Positions 26,748 through 37,489 of a stretch of 64,000 nt of DNA are shown here, in pieces (position 1 is the stretch's first letter; every line of letters starts with the position of its first letter). The position numbers and the translations under genes are program-made. This DNA comes from Pseudoscleropodium purum (taxonomy: Eukaryota; Streptophyta; Bryopsida; Hypnales; Brachytheciaceae), in NCBI GenBank assembly GCA_963969395.1, contig OZ017803.1, forward strand, positions 13,268,001 to 13,332,000, given 5' to 3'. The notes beneath the pieces are model-generated. The model searched no databases and was not told the DNA's origin. It worked only from the letters and a program-made list of their open reading frames with translations.

Positions 26748-28422
26748 CTCATAAAAAGTTAATACTCTAAACTTTTAGCAAGCAAATTTTTACAACTACT
26801 TTCTTGATTCAAGTAGGGAGTTGAGTTTGGTAAATAAGCCAAACCAAAATTCCAACACAAGAGTTACTTATCCTAAAAGTTGTAAATTGTCAACCTCTAT
26901 TATGATCATAGTTCCATTTGTTATTGTAGTTTAGAAGGTATCCCAAAAATATATTCTAGGTAGAGAATTTGGAATTTCCTCTTCCTCTTAATGTATAAGC
27001 ACCAACAAAAATTTAGACAATTTATTATAAGTTTAAAAAAATTTAATGGCATGCAATACCTAAGTATGTTCAAATGCTTATCAAGATGGCAAATTATGTT
27101 AAAAGCCATATTGTAGCATGTAAACCCCTAAGTGCCTAAGTCTCTCCAAGTGTTTTTTTTCTATGAAAAAAGAGAGTGGGCTTATAGTTATGCTCAATGA
27201 AGCGAATTGTTTTTTTTTCAAAATGAAACCATATAGATGTTTAAAGAACTTACTTATTTGTGTGTGCACTAGTTTTGAGTGTAGAATTGCATAGGAGTTG
27301 AGATATTATAACAAGAAAAATGTACATATTCTATTTTTAGTATACTATCTCTTTCCATAATGTTTGAGAAATTTGCATGTAAGAGTTTTTGGAAATATAG
27401 GGTGACATGAACAACTAGGAATTGTGTTAGTACATTAAAATGCACTTCCAAAAACCTGAAGTTTAAAAGAAAAGTTATCAAACTCATTACACAATCCACC
27501 TTACAATTGTTGAAATGCAATTCTTTTTTTATAAATAGAAATTGCAAACAACCTCAAATCAATACTTGCATGTTTAAATTTTCAATAGTAAAAATCATAA
27601 AAACAATTTATACTTTCTATTGGGACCATTTTCAAAGCAAATGGATGAGTACAAGTTTTTAGATCTCAAATCAAGTGAAATTGGCAAGTTTTATCTTCCA
27701 CTAATGGTACATAAATGCCTTTTAAGGACCTTTCAAAAATCAATATAATTTATTTTTAAAATGAAAAACAAAATTTTTCAATAGTGAACCTTCAATATTG
27801 TTTATAAAACTTTTTAGGATGGTCAAAGTAATTTAGCTACCAATATATAAATGAGTTGAAATTTTAGAGTGGCCATATATAGTCATTCAAGCAATTAGAA
27901 AAAAATATTTTAAAATATTTGCTAGAATGTAAGGAGAATTATTTTTTTGGAAATTTCCTTTTTTCGAATGTAAAAACAAAAATTTTGAGGGAATATTTTT
28001 CTTTTAAGTTGCTTCTGAATTTGTTTTCTCAACTTTAATATAAAATTTAGCATAAAGTGTCAATCATAATATCTAGGTACAATATCTAGTTGCCCCTAAA
28101 GAGGTGATAAGCCCTTTTTTCCCTAAAAGATTCTTGGCTTCAAAATATTTCAAAATATTCTTTGGCTAGAAGTTGAATGTAAATTAAATTGCAAATTAGG
28201 GCTTTGTTTTGCTGAGCATAATTGTCAATGATTGTCTTGTAAAGAAGAAATATCAATTTTCTTTTTATTTAAAAAAAACTAGTTAGTACAACCAAAGGAA
28301 GAGACATTGCAAACACACGAAGTTTAATACACCAATTTATATTTTTTATACTTATTTATTTATTTTTTATTTTGATGATGTCAATGCCAATCAAAGTTTC
28401 ATATTTTGATCTAGGTAAACCC
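26748..28422. other. AT-rich spacer, nothing recognised
   Basis: AT-rich DNA; the minus frames at 26921-27109 and 27269-27547 have low-complexity hydrophobic translations and no support. Confidence 0.45.
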
Positions 28423-28430
28423 TCTTTAAT

Positions 28431-28583
28431 CATGGTTGTCACATTGGACAGATTACTATTCATTTCACGTCCTATAGGACAAGTTACTATTCATCAGATG
28501 TACGTCTTATGTACATCTAATAAATAGTAACTTGTCCTGTAGGACGTGAAATGAATAGTAATCTGTCCAATGTGACAACCATG
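28431..28583. mobile_element. Foldback hAT-type MITE
   Basis: A 153-bp near-perfect palindrome. The left arm starts CATGGTTGTCACATTGGACA and the right arm is its complement, with only a short loop around 28505. Identical 8-mers tctttaat flank it (28423-28430, 28584-28591). 8-bp duplications point to hAT. The low divergence between arms suggests fairly recent insertion or a structure kept by hairpin correction. Confidence 0.87.
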
Positions 28584-28908
28584 TCTTTAATATAAATATC
28601 ATTGATAGAATAAATGTCAAAAATAAGTATATAAATTGTTTTTTACTTTTGAACCTTACATGATTAAATTGCTTTTAGATCCAATTGTTTGAAGAATATG
28701 AATATAGACTCAAAGTACCAAAAATATTGACTAAAAATTTGTCAAATTGTAATTATATAAAAAAAAAACTTTACATCCACTTTGAATTGAAAAGAAGTTT
28801 ATTATCCTTCAACTATAGATTGTGAATTTCTAATACAATATTTTAAAAATAAATATGATTTTTTTATTGCATTCAAATGTTTTAGTACACTATTATAGAC
28901 CATAAAAA

Positions 28909-29155
28909 CAGGGTTGACAAGACAGTCAAACATCCGGGACGTCTAGACGCGGACGCTGTGTCCGCAACGTCTGCTGACATTTGCGGACGTCATCTGCCCC
29001 GCCTGCCCTGTCTACCCCGCCCCGTCCTGTATGCCCCGCCCCATCCGTTCGCCTTCCGACGGCGGGAGGGATGCTGCATTCGCTAGTGTCCGTGCGGATG
29101 GACGTCCCGGTTATGGATGCCTTTTTCGGGCGGACGTAGAGATTCGTCAACCCTG
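28909..29155. mobile_element. GC-rich hAT-type MITE, copy 2
   Basis: 247-bp relative of the element at 178-475. Perfect 10-bp TIRs CAGGGTTGAC/GTCAACCCTG and an exact 8-bp duplication cataaaaa (28901-28908, 29156-29163). The interior is shorter by about 50 bp but keeps GACGCTGTGTCCGCAA and the terminal CGGACGTAGAGATTC block. Confidence 0.9.
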
Positions 29156-29163
29156 CATAAAAA

Positions 29164-32036
29164 GACTTTTGTTTGGTAAATTCTTCAATTTTAAGAATTA
29201 CCAAAATTTAAATACAAATAGAAACCAACACTTAAATATAGAATTAAATGGAATAAGAATTTCATAAATCCCTAATTCACAATGAAGGATTAGAAAACTT
29301 AACAAAGTGTTGGGTGAAAACATGAAACACTTGTAATATTTGGGATCACATGTTGTGGGCCCAACTCAAAATTGAAATTAACTTCTATATTTGAAATTCA
29401 TATTGAAAGAGAATGATAAGTTGCCAAAGTCAATCAATAATTTTGTATAATTTCTAAAAAGATTTACTCTTTATTACCCATTTTTTCTAATTTGCTATAC
29501 TATAGGTTTTTAAAGTTTTTAGAACTGTAATAAGTCCAACATGATGATTTTTGCTTCAAAATTGGGATTCCATATTCTTCTAATAAGGTTGCAAGAATTT
29601 TTTAAAAGAATTCAAAAAATATAAATTTTATTATTGTTTTCCATATAGATGCAAAGAAGGCTCTATTGTTTGTATATTTTTAGACATCCCAAAGTATACT
29701 TGTATAAAAAAAAAATTATAAAATCTTATCTCCATCAACTTGTTAATTTTTTTTATTTTTTATTTTTAAAGTATTTTTAGCAATTTTTAGCAATTTAGAC
29801 ATTAGAATAAGAATTTGTCATTTATTTATTTTTTGCATAACTTTTGGAGTAAATTTTATTTATATTCCAATTTTGAAAAAAATTTTAAAAAATTAAAAAT
29901 TTTAAAAAAAATTAAAAAAAAAAATATAAAAAAAAAATTAAAAAAAAATTAAAAAAAAATTAAAAAAAATTAAAAAATTAAAAAAAAATTAAAAATTAAA
30001 AAAAAAAATTAAAAATTAAAAATTAAAAAAAAAATTAAAAAATCTATATCTATATCTATATCTATATCTATATCTATATCTATATCTATATATAGATATA
30101 GATATATATATATAAATTTTAAAAAATTTTAAATTTTAAATTTTTTTTTAATAAATTATTTTTTTATTTTTTTATTTTTTTAAAATTTTCATTATTTATA
30201 TTTTGGAAATATTTTCTTTGTTGAGTTTTTCTAAATATTTTTTCTCAAAAGCTCTAGTACTCCTAGCACTAGCTCTGATGTAATATAATCAATAATTGTT
30301 TTTTGCTTTTACCTTGTCAAAATTGTCAAAATTGTCAAAATTATTAGTTTGTGATTGCAGTTTTGGAGAATCCTTCATTTAAAAACACCCAAAAATTTTA
30401 CAAATGTCACATGCTTTAACTAAAAGTTCTTTTATAAGTTACAAATTTTCAAATAAATTAATGGTTTGAAAATTTCATGAATTTGTGTAAGAAAAAAGTA
30501 AAGAAAACTATGTCAATTAGTTATAAGACATGCCTAACAATTTCACTCTATGTCTCTATGTGTTATAGTTTAGAAATTCACAATGCAAACATTTTCATGT
30601 CATTCTATATTTCAAAAATCAATAGACTATGATAATAGGGTCAAATTTCAAATCATAAAAAAAAATCAAGTCTATAAAGTAGAATCAACTATATCCAATC
30701 ATTTAAGCAATTTTTCAACACATGATGAATAGTATAAAGGAGTGCATATTTTTCTACTATAGGAAGATAGGAAATATAGGGACTACAAATTTTTCAAAAT
30801 TTTATTCTCAAAATTGAAATTGCTATGAATTTTAGGAGCCAAAAAGTACTCTTCACCAATTGCTAATGTCTAAAGTCTTCTAATTCTAATCATTCAAGAA
30901 CTAAGCTTACATTCCTACTCACTATTTCCTACTTTTTTGCTCACTATTTTTGGACATGTGTCATCACTTCATTAATCCCAACTTTGAAAAGGAGAAATAC
31001 ACACACTCCAAGCTTTGGTTGGAAATATGTTCCAACCTTGGAATAGATGCTTGCTACATGCTAGCTATGAGTCCCTAGTTGGGTATAGGTGGTTCTACCT
31101 CAGACAAAGACCAACCACCTTCACCTTCACTTGTCCAAAAATAAGTAATACTTTCAATCTAGATTCTCCATTGATTCAAAAGGAAAGTTAGATTCCTAGT
31201 GTAAGAAACAAACGATTCTCCAAGTCTTTGTTCAAGATCAAATCTCAATTTTCTTAAGTGATAGAAGGTGAATAAAAAATATTTTATGTAGAATTTCGAG
31301 TTTTTATAGTATGAGCACCAACATCCCAACACTAAGTTCCAAATTTTCTTATGGATAATATAATATAGTTAATATATGTCAAAAAATGGATCAAAAAGCC
31401 AAAAATCCAATTTGGTGGTACTTTAAGTATTTAAACATACAATTTGTAATGAACCAATTTACAAGTAGATAAGAACAACTAATTAGGATGCTTTTTGATT
31501 TAATATAGCTATTCTTTTCATATTATGTACAAAACAATAGTTTGGGCTTAGAGTTGAGTTTCCATTAGTTCCTAAATCCAACTTTGACTCCAAGTCCCAA
31601 TGCTTTAGTCAGCCAAAAAATTATTGCCATAAAGGCATTTATTTTAGTGCATTGGGCCATGGGCATTAGAATGAAATTCCAAGTTTTACTTTTCACCTCT
31701 ATACCAATTAAATTCTTAGAATTCAATGAAATTTGGGATATAGTGAAAATTGACCTTTAGAAGGTGCAATCATTTTCCCTTATAAAATCAAGTTTTGCAA
31801 TAGATACCGTTGCACAAAATCTTGAATAGAAAAATCATAATCATTAATTTTCGAAATCCATATTTGGTCCAAAAACTAAACTTCAGAGAAAAATTTTCAA
31901 AAATATAAATTACTAAAAATAGTAAAAATTGGTAAGATTTTGTTTAACTTTAAAGTTTTGCTGATGCCAAAATTTGGTGCCTCAAGCATTTGAAGGGTTA
32001 ATTGAGTTTGTTTAAAATAGACTAAAGAAAATAAAT
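29164..32036. other. AT-rich spacer with simple-sequence palindrome
   Basis: No gene recognised. Contains the low-complexity block at 29880-30180 (listed separately) and three tandem copies of a TTGTCAAAA unit near 30315-30341. Confidence 0.45.
29880..30180. repeat. A-rich / (ATATCT)n / T-rich palindromic simple repeat
   Basis: An A-rich run with interspersed AATT (29880-30040) is followed by about ten TATATC hexamers that turn into TAGATA at the centre (30041-30112), then a T-rich run complementary to the first. The whole could fold into one long AT hairpin. Confidence 0.8.
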
Positions 32037-32152
32037 TTATGCATTCAATTTATTGAATGCTATATAGTTTATATTGTTGGGTGTTCTTATACATTCAATT
32101 TACTGAATTTCATATAGTTTATATTGTTGGGTAATTTTATGCTTTCAATTTA
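32037..32152. repeat. 50-bp tandem repeat, about 2.3 units
   Basis: Units at 32037-32086, 32087-32136 and a partial at 32137-32152. Each begins TTATGCATTCAATTT or a close variant and contains ATATAGTTTATATTGTTGGG. The third unit is cut by the TTAA-type MITE at 32154. Confidence 0.8.
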
Positions 32153-32153
32153 A

Positions 32154-32374
32154 CCCTTAAATGTTGACACACACATTTGGCATCCAATGGACAATAGGTA
32201 ATTCTTCTAATAGGATAGAAGTTCAACTATTCATCCTCGGAATCTTGTTGTGAAAATGAAAGTCTTCTACAATAGTTTGACTTCCAATGAATATTTTTGC
32301 AATATTTTAAGCCAATGATTCACACAATAATGAAAAGGGATGATTTCGAAGGTCACCACTTTGTCCTTTAAGGG
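32154..32374 (+). mobile_element. TTAA-flanked MITE, family B, copy 3
   Basis: 221-bp element starting CCCTTAAATG after TTAA (32150-32153) and ending CTTTAAGGG before TTAA (32375-32378). The interior matches family B (CAACTATTCATCCTC, CTTCTACAATAGTTTGACTT). It interrupts a tandem repeat. Confidence 0.82.
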
Positions 32375-32378
32375 TTAA

Positions 32379-33072
32379 CAAGTAGGTATAAGTATAATTG
32401 GTAGCAATAGTTAGTAACATGATAGCAAGATTGCCAAGTGAACCATGATACTATGACAACTGCATGAGATTAAAGGAAAAATCATGACCATTTTGCAAGA
32501 GCAAGTAATGTCAATTTCAATAAATTGGGATTATTCCAATACATTATTTGGCATATTTCCAAACGCTTGCTTGAAACATAAATGTATAATGTTCCTAGAG
32601 TATAGCTAGCACTATCATGTATGAACAGATGTGTCACAATTTTTGACTTTGGAATCATGCCAATTTAACAAAATTGACAATAGATAGAAGAAGACAACGT
32701 ATGCACCTCCAAATGCTAGCAATCACTGCAACAAAAAGTGGTGCATAAAGGACACAAAAAAATGTATAAATTTAGTAACCAAATTGAGGTGTAAGACAAG
32801 CCTAAGTGAAACAAACCAATGCACACTACTATGTACCCCAAAGATGTGTGCAAACCTAGTTTTGTATTTAATCATCCATCCACCTCTTTTTGAAAAATCT
32901 AGAGCCGTTGATCTCTTCCAAAAAAATCCCCCCTGATTGCAATTGATCTCCAATTTAAATGATCATTGTTGATCATTGTTGATCTTGGACAATGGATATG
33001 GAATATGAATACGAGATATGGATGCAAGATACAAGGTTTGGATATAAGATATGGTATTACAAAATATGTAAT
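32379..33072. other. AT-rich spacer, nothing recognised
   Basis: No gene supported; the minus frame 32723-32953 has no resemblance to a known protein. GATCATTGTT is repeated near 32960-32985. Confidence 0.45.
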
Positions 33073-33242
33073 ATTTCCTAATGGTCAGAGACTATGTTTT
33101 CACCAAAAACCCTCAAAACTGCCATTTTTGATACAAGCATCAAATATTTGATGAAAAATATTTTTGGGCACATATAACCATAGGATCTTGTAGTAAACTA
33201 GTTTGAAAAGATGTGAAATTTTTTTTAGAATTTTCCACCATG

Positions 33243-33276
33243 TAGATTGCAAGATATTAATGTTTGAAGTGACAAG
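33243..33276 (+). repeat. 34-bp direct repeat flanking the Ty3 fragment (left)
   Basis: Starts TAGATTGCAAGATATTAA. Identical to 35451-35484 but for one base. It is part of the host TTAA-type element, present once in other copies, so it was duplicated when the retroelement fragment arrived. Far longer than the 4-6 bp expected from normal Ty3 integration. Confidence 0.85.
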
Positions 33277-33498
33277 TGTAAGAGTATAGATGTCAAAACA
33301 AACATATACTACTGAGTAAAATATAATATTAATCCACAAATTAAGTTTACAATGAATAAGTGTTTACTTATATACTAATCTCTATCTAGCTTTTACTTTA
33401 ACTAACTAAAAGTAAACTTTAAATTCTATCTTTGAACTGAAGTTATCTTAGACTAGCGAGTGTACATCCGAGCTTCTAACTAGGCTTAGCCCATGACA
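33277..33498 (-). repeat. 3' LTR of the Ty3 chromodomain element
   Basis: On the minus strand it starts TGTCATGG and ends CTCTTACA (TG...CA), about 222 bp. A purine-rich tract built of GGAGGAGGA repeats (33501-33520) lies directly upstream on the minus strand and just after the coding stop, as expected for the polypurine tract. No 5' LTR partner is present. Confidence 0.72.
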
Positions 33499-33523
33499 TA
33501 TGCCTCCTCCTCCTCCTCCGTAA

Positions 33524-35449
33524 CTAAGAAGGGAGGAGAAGATTTGCCCAAGGAACAACTAAGCCTGCATCGCACAAAGAATGCTCATAATCATCCAAGG
33601 CCACTGCATCTTGCAAATGACGTAATGGTTCCCAAGTGGGCTCGGGCCAGCTAAGCCATTTCACAAGTAATTGCCAACTACGTCCTCGGCGCTGATGTCG
33701 CAATACCCGTTCAACTGTGTACTCGTCGTCATTATCAGTAGTGGCATCTGAAGGATCTAGTGGATTGTGCAAAACAATACTAGGCTCATTATCATGTGCC
33801 AATTGAGAAGGCAAAGGATCCGCTCTTGCCGTCTTAATCAAACTCACATGGAAAACAAGATGAATACCGGGAGGAGTATTCAAACGAACCGCATGTGTAC
33901 CAACACATTCAAGCACGCGATAAGGAAGGGCAATCCAATCGAGCTTCTTGATCGGCCGTGTTGTATTGATGTTCTTCAATTTCAACTAGACACGGTCACC
34001 CGAACGAAAGACTTTGGCCACGGAACGTCGTGCGTTAGATTGACGTTCTTGATTTTCTTGCGCAATCGCCATTGCTGTTTTCGCCATATCAGCACTATGA
34101 CTCCATTGCTCAACAAGCTTACGTCCCTTCTCCGCTGGTGATAAGGAAGATCCTTGCTCCTCAAGTATGGTAAAATCCATGAGAGATTGATGAAAGCAGT
34201 GAGTCATAAAAAATGATGATATATCTGTGGACTGTGTTACCCGATTATTCAATGCCATCATTGCTATTGGCAATTGAAGAGCCCAATCATCTTATTCAAA
34301 TGCAGTGAAGATGCGAAGGTATGTTTCAAGCTCTTGATTGGCACGCTCCGTTGCACCGTCCGTCTCTGGATGAAAGGCTGTCGACAATCTCCGTGTAATC
34401 TTCAGCAATCGACACACTTCTCCCCACATCATACTCACATATTGACTGCCGCGGTTGGAAACGATTGCGGTTGGTAGTCTATGATGTTGAAAAACTTGCT
34501 CTAAGAGTTTTTGAGCCACATCAATAGCACGAATTTCTTTCATTGGCACAGCAATGATGGATTTGGACAAACGGTCCGTCACAATTAAGATATTTGTATA
34601 AGTATTACTTGGTGCCAAGCCGGTAATAAAGTCGATGGAAAGTTCCGTCCATATCTGTGTAGGAATTGGCATAGGTTTTAATAAACCTTGCTTTTGCTCA
34701 CGCCAAATCTTAGATTTTCCACAGACTTTACAATTTCGTACAAATCTTCGAACGTCTTGAGTCATTCCAGGCCACGTATATTCGCGTGTGAGCAAGTCTC
34801 GTGTTCCTTCACGACCTGGATGTCCAGCCAATGGTGAGTCATGAATAGATTGAATCAATCGCGTTCGAAGTGGTTCGTATGCCGGTATCCATATTCGTCC
34901 ACGCCAACGTAGCCGATGGGCTCCATCTACAGAACATTCACTAATTGTGATCGGTAGGCCCCATTCTTTTGGTAGTCGGCGTTCGCCATCCATAACAGCC
35001 TTCCGCATCTTCCAATATCGATGATTCGTTTTGAGTCCAGCATCCCACAATGCAATCATCTCTGTGTCTGCAAATGGACATATGGGACGTGGTGTCATCA
35101 TTGACTCCGTAGCCGCGATTTCCTTTTCCGAATCCGCATCGCCATCTTTTATCCATGCGGATTTTGCAACCACTTTCAAAGCGTTACCATCTCCTTCCAA
35201 TAGTTGATCCTTGGACATTTGGTATAATGGCATTGCAGGGATGTCGTCGTTGGTCTTCCCTTCAACAAGATTGATTTCGTGACCCCTTTCCTGTGTGGCG
35301 GTAACAACTTCGCGTCTTGCCGATCGAAGGCATCAATAATTGGCATCAACCAGTCTGGAGCACGTTGCGCAGGATCCTTGTACACCTTTTGTTGGAGCGC
35401 CTTCTGAATGTCAACCAAGCTAGCAGTAAAAATCTGTACGGGTTCATCG
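33524..35449 (-). pseudogene. Ty3-type chromodomain retrotransposon polyprotein fragment (integrase + chromodomain)
   Basis: Minus-strand polyprotein remnant. From its 5' end: a short piece leading towards reverse transcriptase (LLPPHRKG, then a frameshift near 35281, LYQMSKDQLL); then, with no reverse transcriptase or RNase H core between, the integrase zinc-binding region (HDSPLAGHPGREGT, CKVCGKS), the integrase core (SIDFITG; SNRGSQY, Asn where the second catalytic Asp is expected; HPETDGATERANQELE), and a C-terminal chromodomain (EYTVERVLRHQRRG, LVKWLSWPEPTWEP). One frame (35233 to 33524) is broken by TAA at 34289-34291, where Gln is likely, and TAG at 33986-33988, where Trp is likely. 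The chromodomain places it among chromoviruses. The integrase spacing and wording look fungal-like; Tcn1-type chromoviruses are known from both fungi and mosses, so that is a candidate clade (inference). Dead as read. Confidence 0.85.
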
Positions 35450-35450
35450 C

Positions 35451-35484
35451 TAGATTGCAAGATATTAACGTTTGAAGTGACAAG
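35451..35484 (+). repeat. 34-bp direct repeat flanking the Ty3 fragment (right)
   Basis: Partner of 33243-33276 with one mismatch (position 16 region, AACG versus AATG). Marks the junction where the truncated 5' side of the retroelement rejoins the host element. Confidence 0.85.
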
Positions 35485-36204
35485 AACCATTTTTTTGACC
35501 TTGTGAAAATATGGACAACTGCACTTCACAAAGTCACATTTGTATGAAAAAATGTCTAAAATGATGGTATCTCTTTAATTCATTCTTCAATTCAAGTTGG
35601 ATACATGCTTGAAAATTTTTAGATCATTTGGAATTGCACAACATATAGGAAAAAAATAGTAAGTAGAAAGAAGTACAAAGTGATTCAAAACACTAAATTG
35701 TTAAGAATTTAATTATGGAATTGAAAAATTCCAATCCTAACGGTGCTAATGTATTAATAAACAATCTACATCATATATTTTTATTTTTTTCAAAAAATAT
35801 TAAAAATTGAGTTAAATAAAGGACCCCAAAGTTTATTTTTGAGTAGGGAATCCATGACTACCTGCAAACTAGAGCACCTCATAACTTTCATCTTGTAAAT
35901 CAAAATGGATAATTTAAAGCTTTCTACATACATATAAATCTAGAAAATCAATTTCAAATTTTTATTTTTGAAAAAAGTGATTTCTTAAGAAATTTTTGGG
36001 CTGCCCCCCGAGCATTGAAAATTACATATCATGCAATAACTTTTGGATCATGTAGTCAAAAGTTATGAAAATTATTGAGCCTTAAAGCTACTCCTCAGGC
36101 ACATGTTGTGTAAAAATTTCAGCAAAAAAAACTAAAAACTCCATTCATAGTGAGTTGCCCAAACTCGCTATGTTGCCAAAAAACACAGTCTTGACCTTTA
36201 GGGG

Positions 36205-36890
36205 ATATATATTGAATATATATGTACTCATATGAAATACGTATACAAATATGGATTCCAAATATCCCATATTGTTTGTAGTTCATCTGCATCCTTGAAA
36301 AATACAAATGTGGAGTGTGAAGGGTCATGCAAATAAAAAATCTGATTGTAACTAAATTAAATAATTAATTTCACTGAAAATAGTACTTTTGTCACTATGT
36401 ACTAGCTAGAAAAATAACATATACACTATGAGCAAGAAAAGGGAGGCACATTGATATTAAAAGCACAAATTGTGTTAATGTCAAATGCATACTTTTAGGG
36501 CTCACCAAATAGCTTGAATGCACAAGTTAGTACACTCTTCTAGCAATCCACCATTGAAAAAAACATCTTCAATTCTCTACACATTTGCATAAGAGTTGCA
36601 CTCTAGCATAAGAGTTGCACTCTAGCTATAGAGTGACCTCTTCAATATTAATAGAGTGACATCTTTATATATATAGTGTGTAGAGAAAAAAAAATAACCT
36701 TTGATGCTTCTTGGAATTGGAAGATACTAAAGACCTCTTGCTAGGCTCCATCAATGGGCAAAATGGTCACTACAATCCAATTTCTCTCCTACATATTGTA
36801 CATGGCATGATATATAAGGAGATGATTGGAAAGGGCTTTATTGACCAACTTCAGGTACCAATATCAGCAAGTTTCAAAGTTTTACTAATT
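36205..36890. other. AT-rich spacer, nothing recognised
   Basis: No gene supported. A 19-bp unit GCATAAGAGTTGCACTCTA is tandemly duplicated near 36588-36625. The short plus frame 36711-36902 has no known match. Confidence 0.45.
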
Positions 36891-37489
36891 AACTTGCAAT
36901 AGAAATTAGAAAATTAAATTTTTCTATTGATTTGGTTGTATTGATTTGGTTCACTTTTTTATTGACTTGGATGTGGGAGCATGGAAACTCAAACCGGATA
37001 GGATTATTCTAGAATAGATTATATAGACTTACAATTTTTTTAATTTTTTTGGTAACCTATAGGGATTTGGGCTCTTTTAAGACTACTCTGGAAATAGTTG
37101 ATTTCCGAATTGCTAGAATTGTTACTAGCGTTATGGAAATGAATCCAAAATTTAGAAAAGTTCTGGATTCCGGGAACCTATGTTTTAGGCTTCCAGTCTA
37201 AAGAACTAGAGTACTATTATGGGAATGGTCTTCTGCCCGTTCTCCACCAAGAACTATCAGTTGCACGCCGGGTACTTAAACCCATCGCTAGTTCACTTTT
37301 CTCCCTTTCTAGTTGTTGAACCTCGTAAACGTATAGTTGAGAGAAAGAATGGTGAGCTAGCGACCGTGATAAGGAGAGGACAGAGAGGTTGGTGTCGTTT
37401 GCAATGGATTAGGTTGTCGGGTGTCAGTGATTCATAGTGGCAACTAGTGATCCATCTGCATGAAAGTTCGTAGTGGGAGTCTGAATGGT

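Larger units (their letters stand above)
33073..36204 (+). mobile_element. TTAA-type element, family A, copy 3, split by a Ty3 fragment
   Basis: 33073-33276 and 35451-36204 together make a family A element. The left part has ACTATGTTTTCACCAAAAA, ATAGGATCTTGTA and TGTAGATTGCAAGAT; the right part ends CCTTTAGGGG. Both flanking TTAA sites are degraded (ATAT at the right). A 2.2-kb retroelement fragment lies between. The right part resembles the subtype seen at 43463-44190. Confidence 0.72.

Noticed and set aside
33767..34477. Plus-strand open frames across the retroelement
   Set aside because: They are antisense to a clear integrase/chromodomain frame and show no protein-family features.
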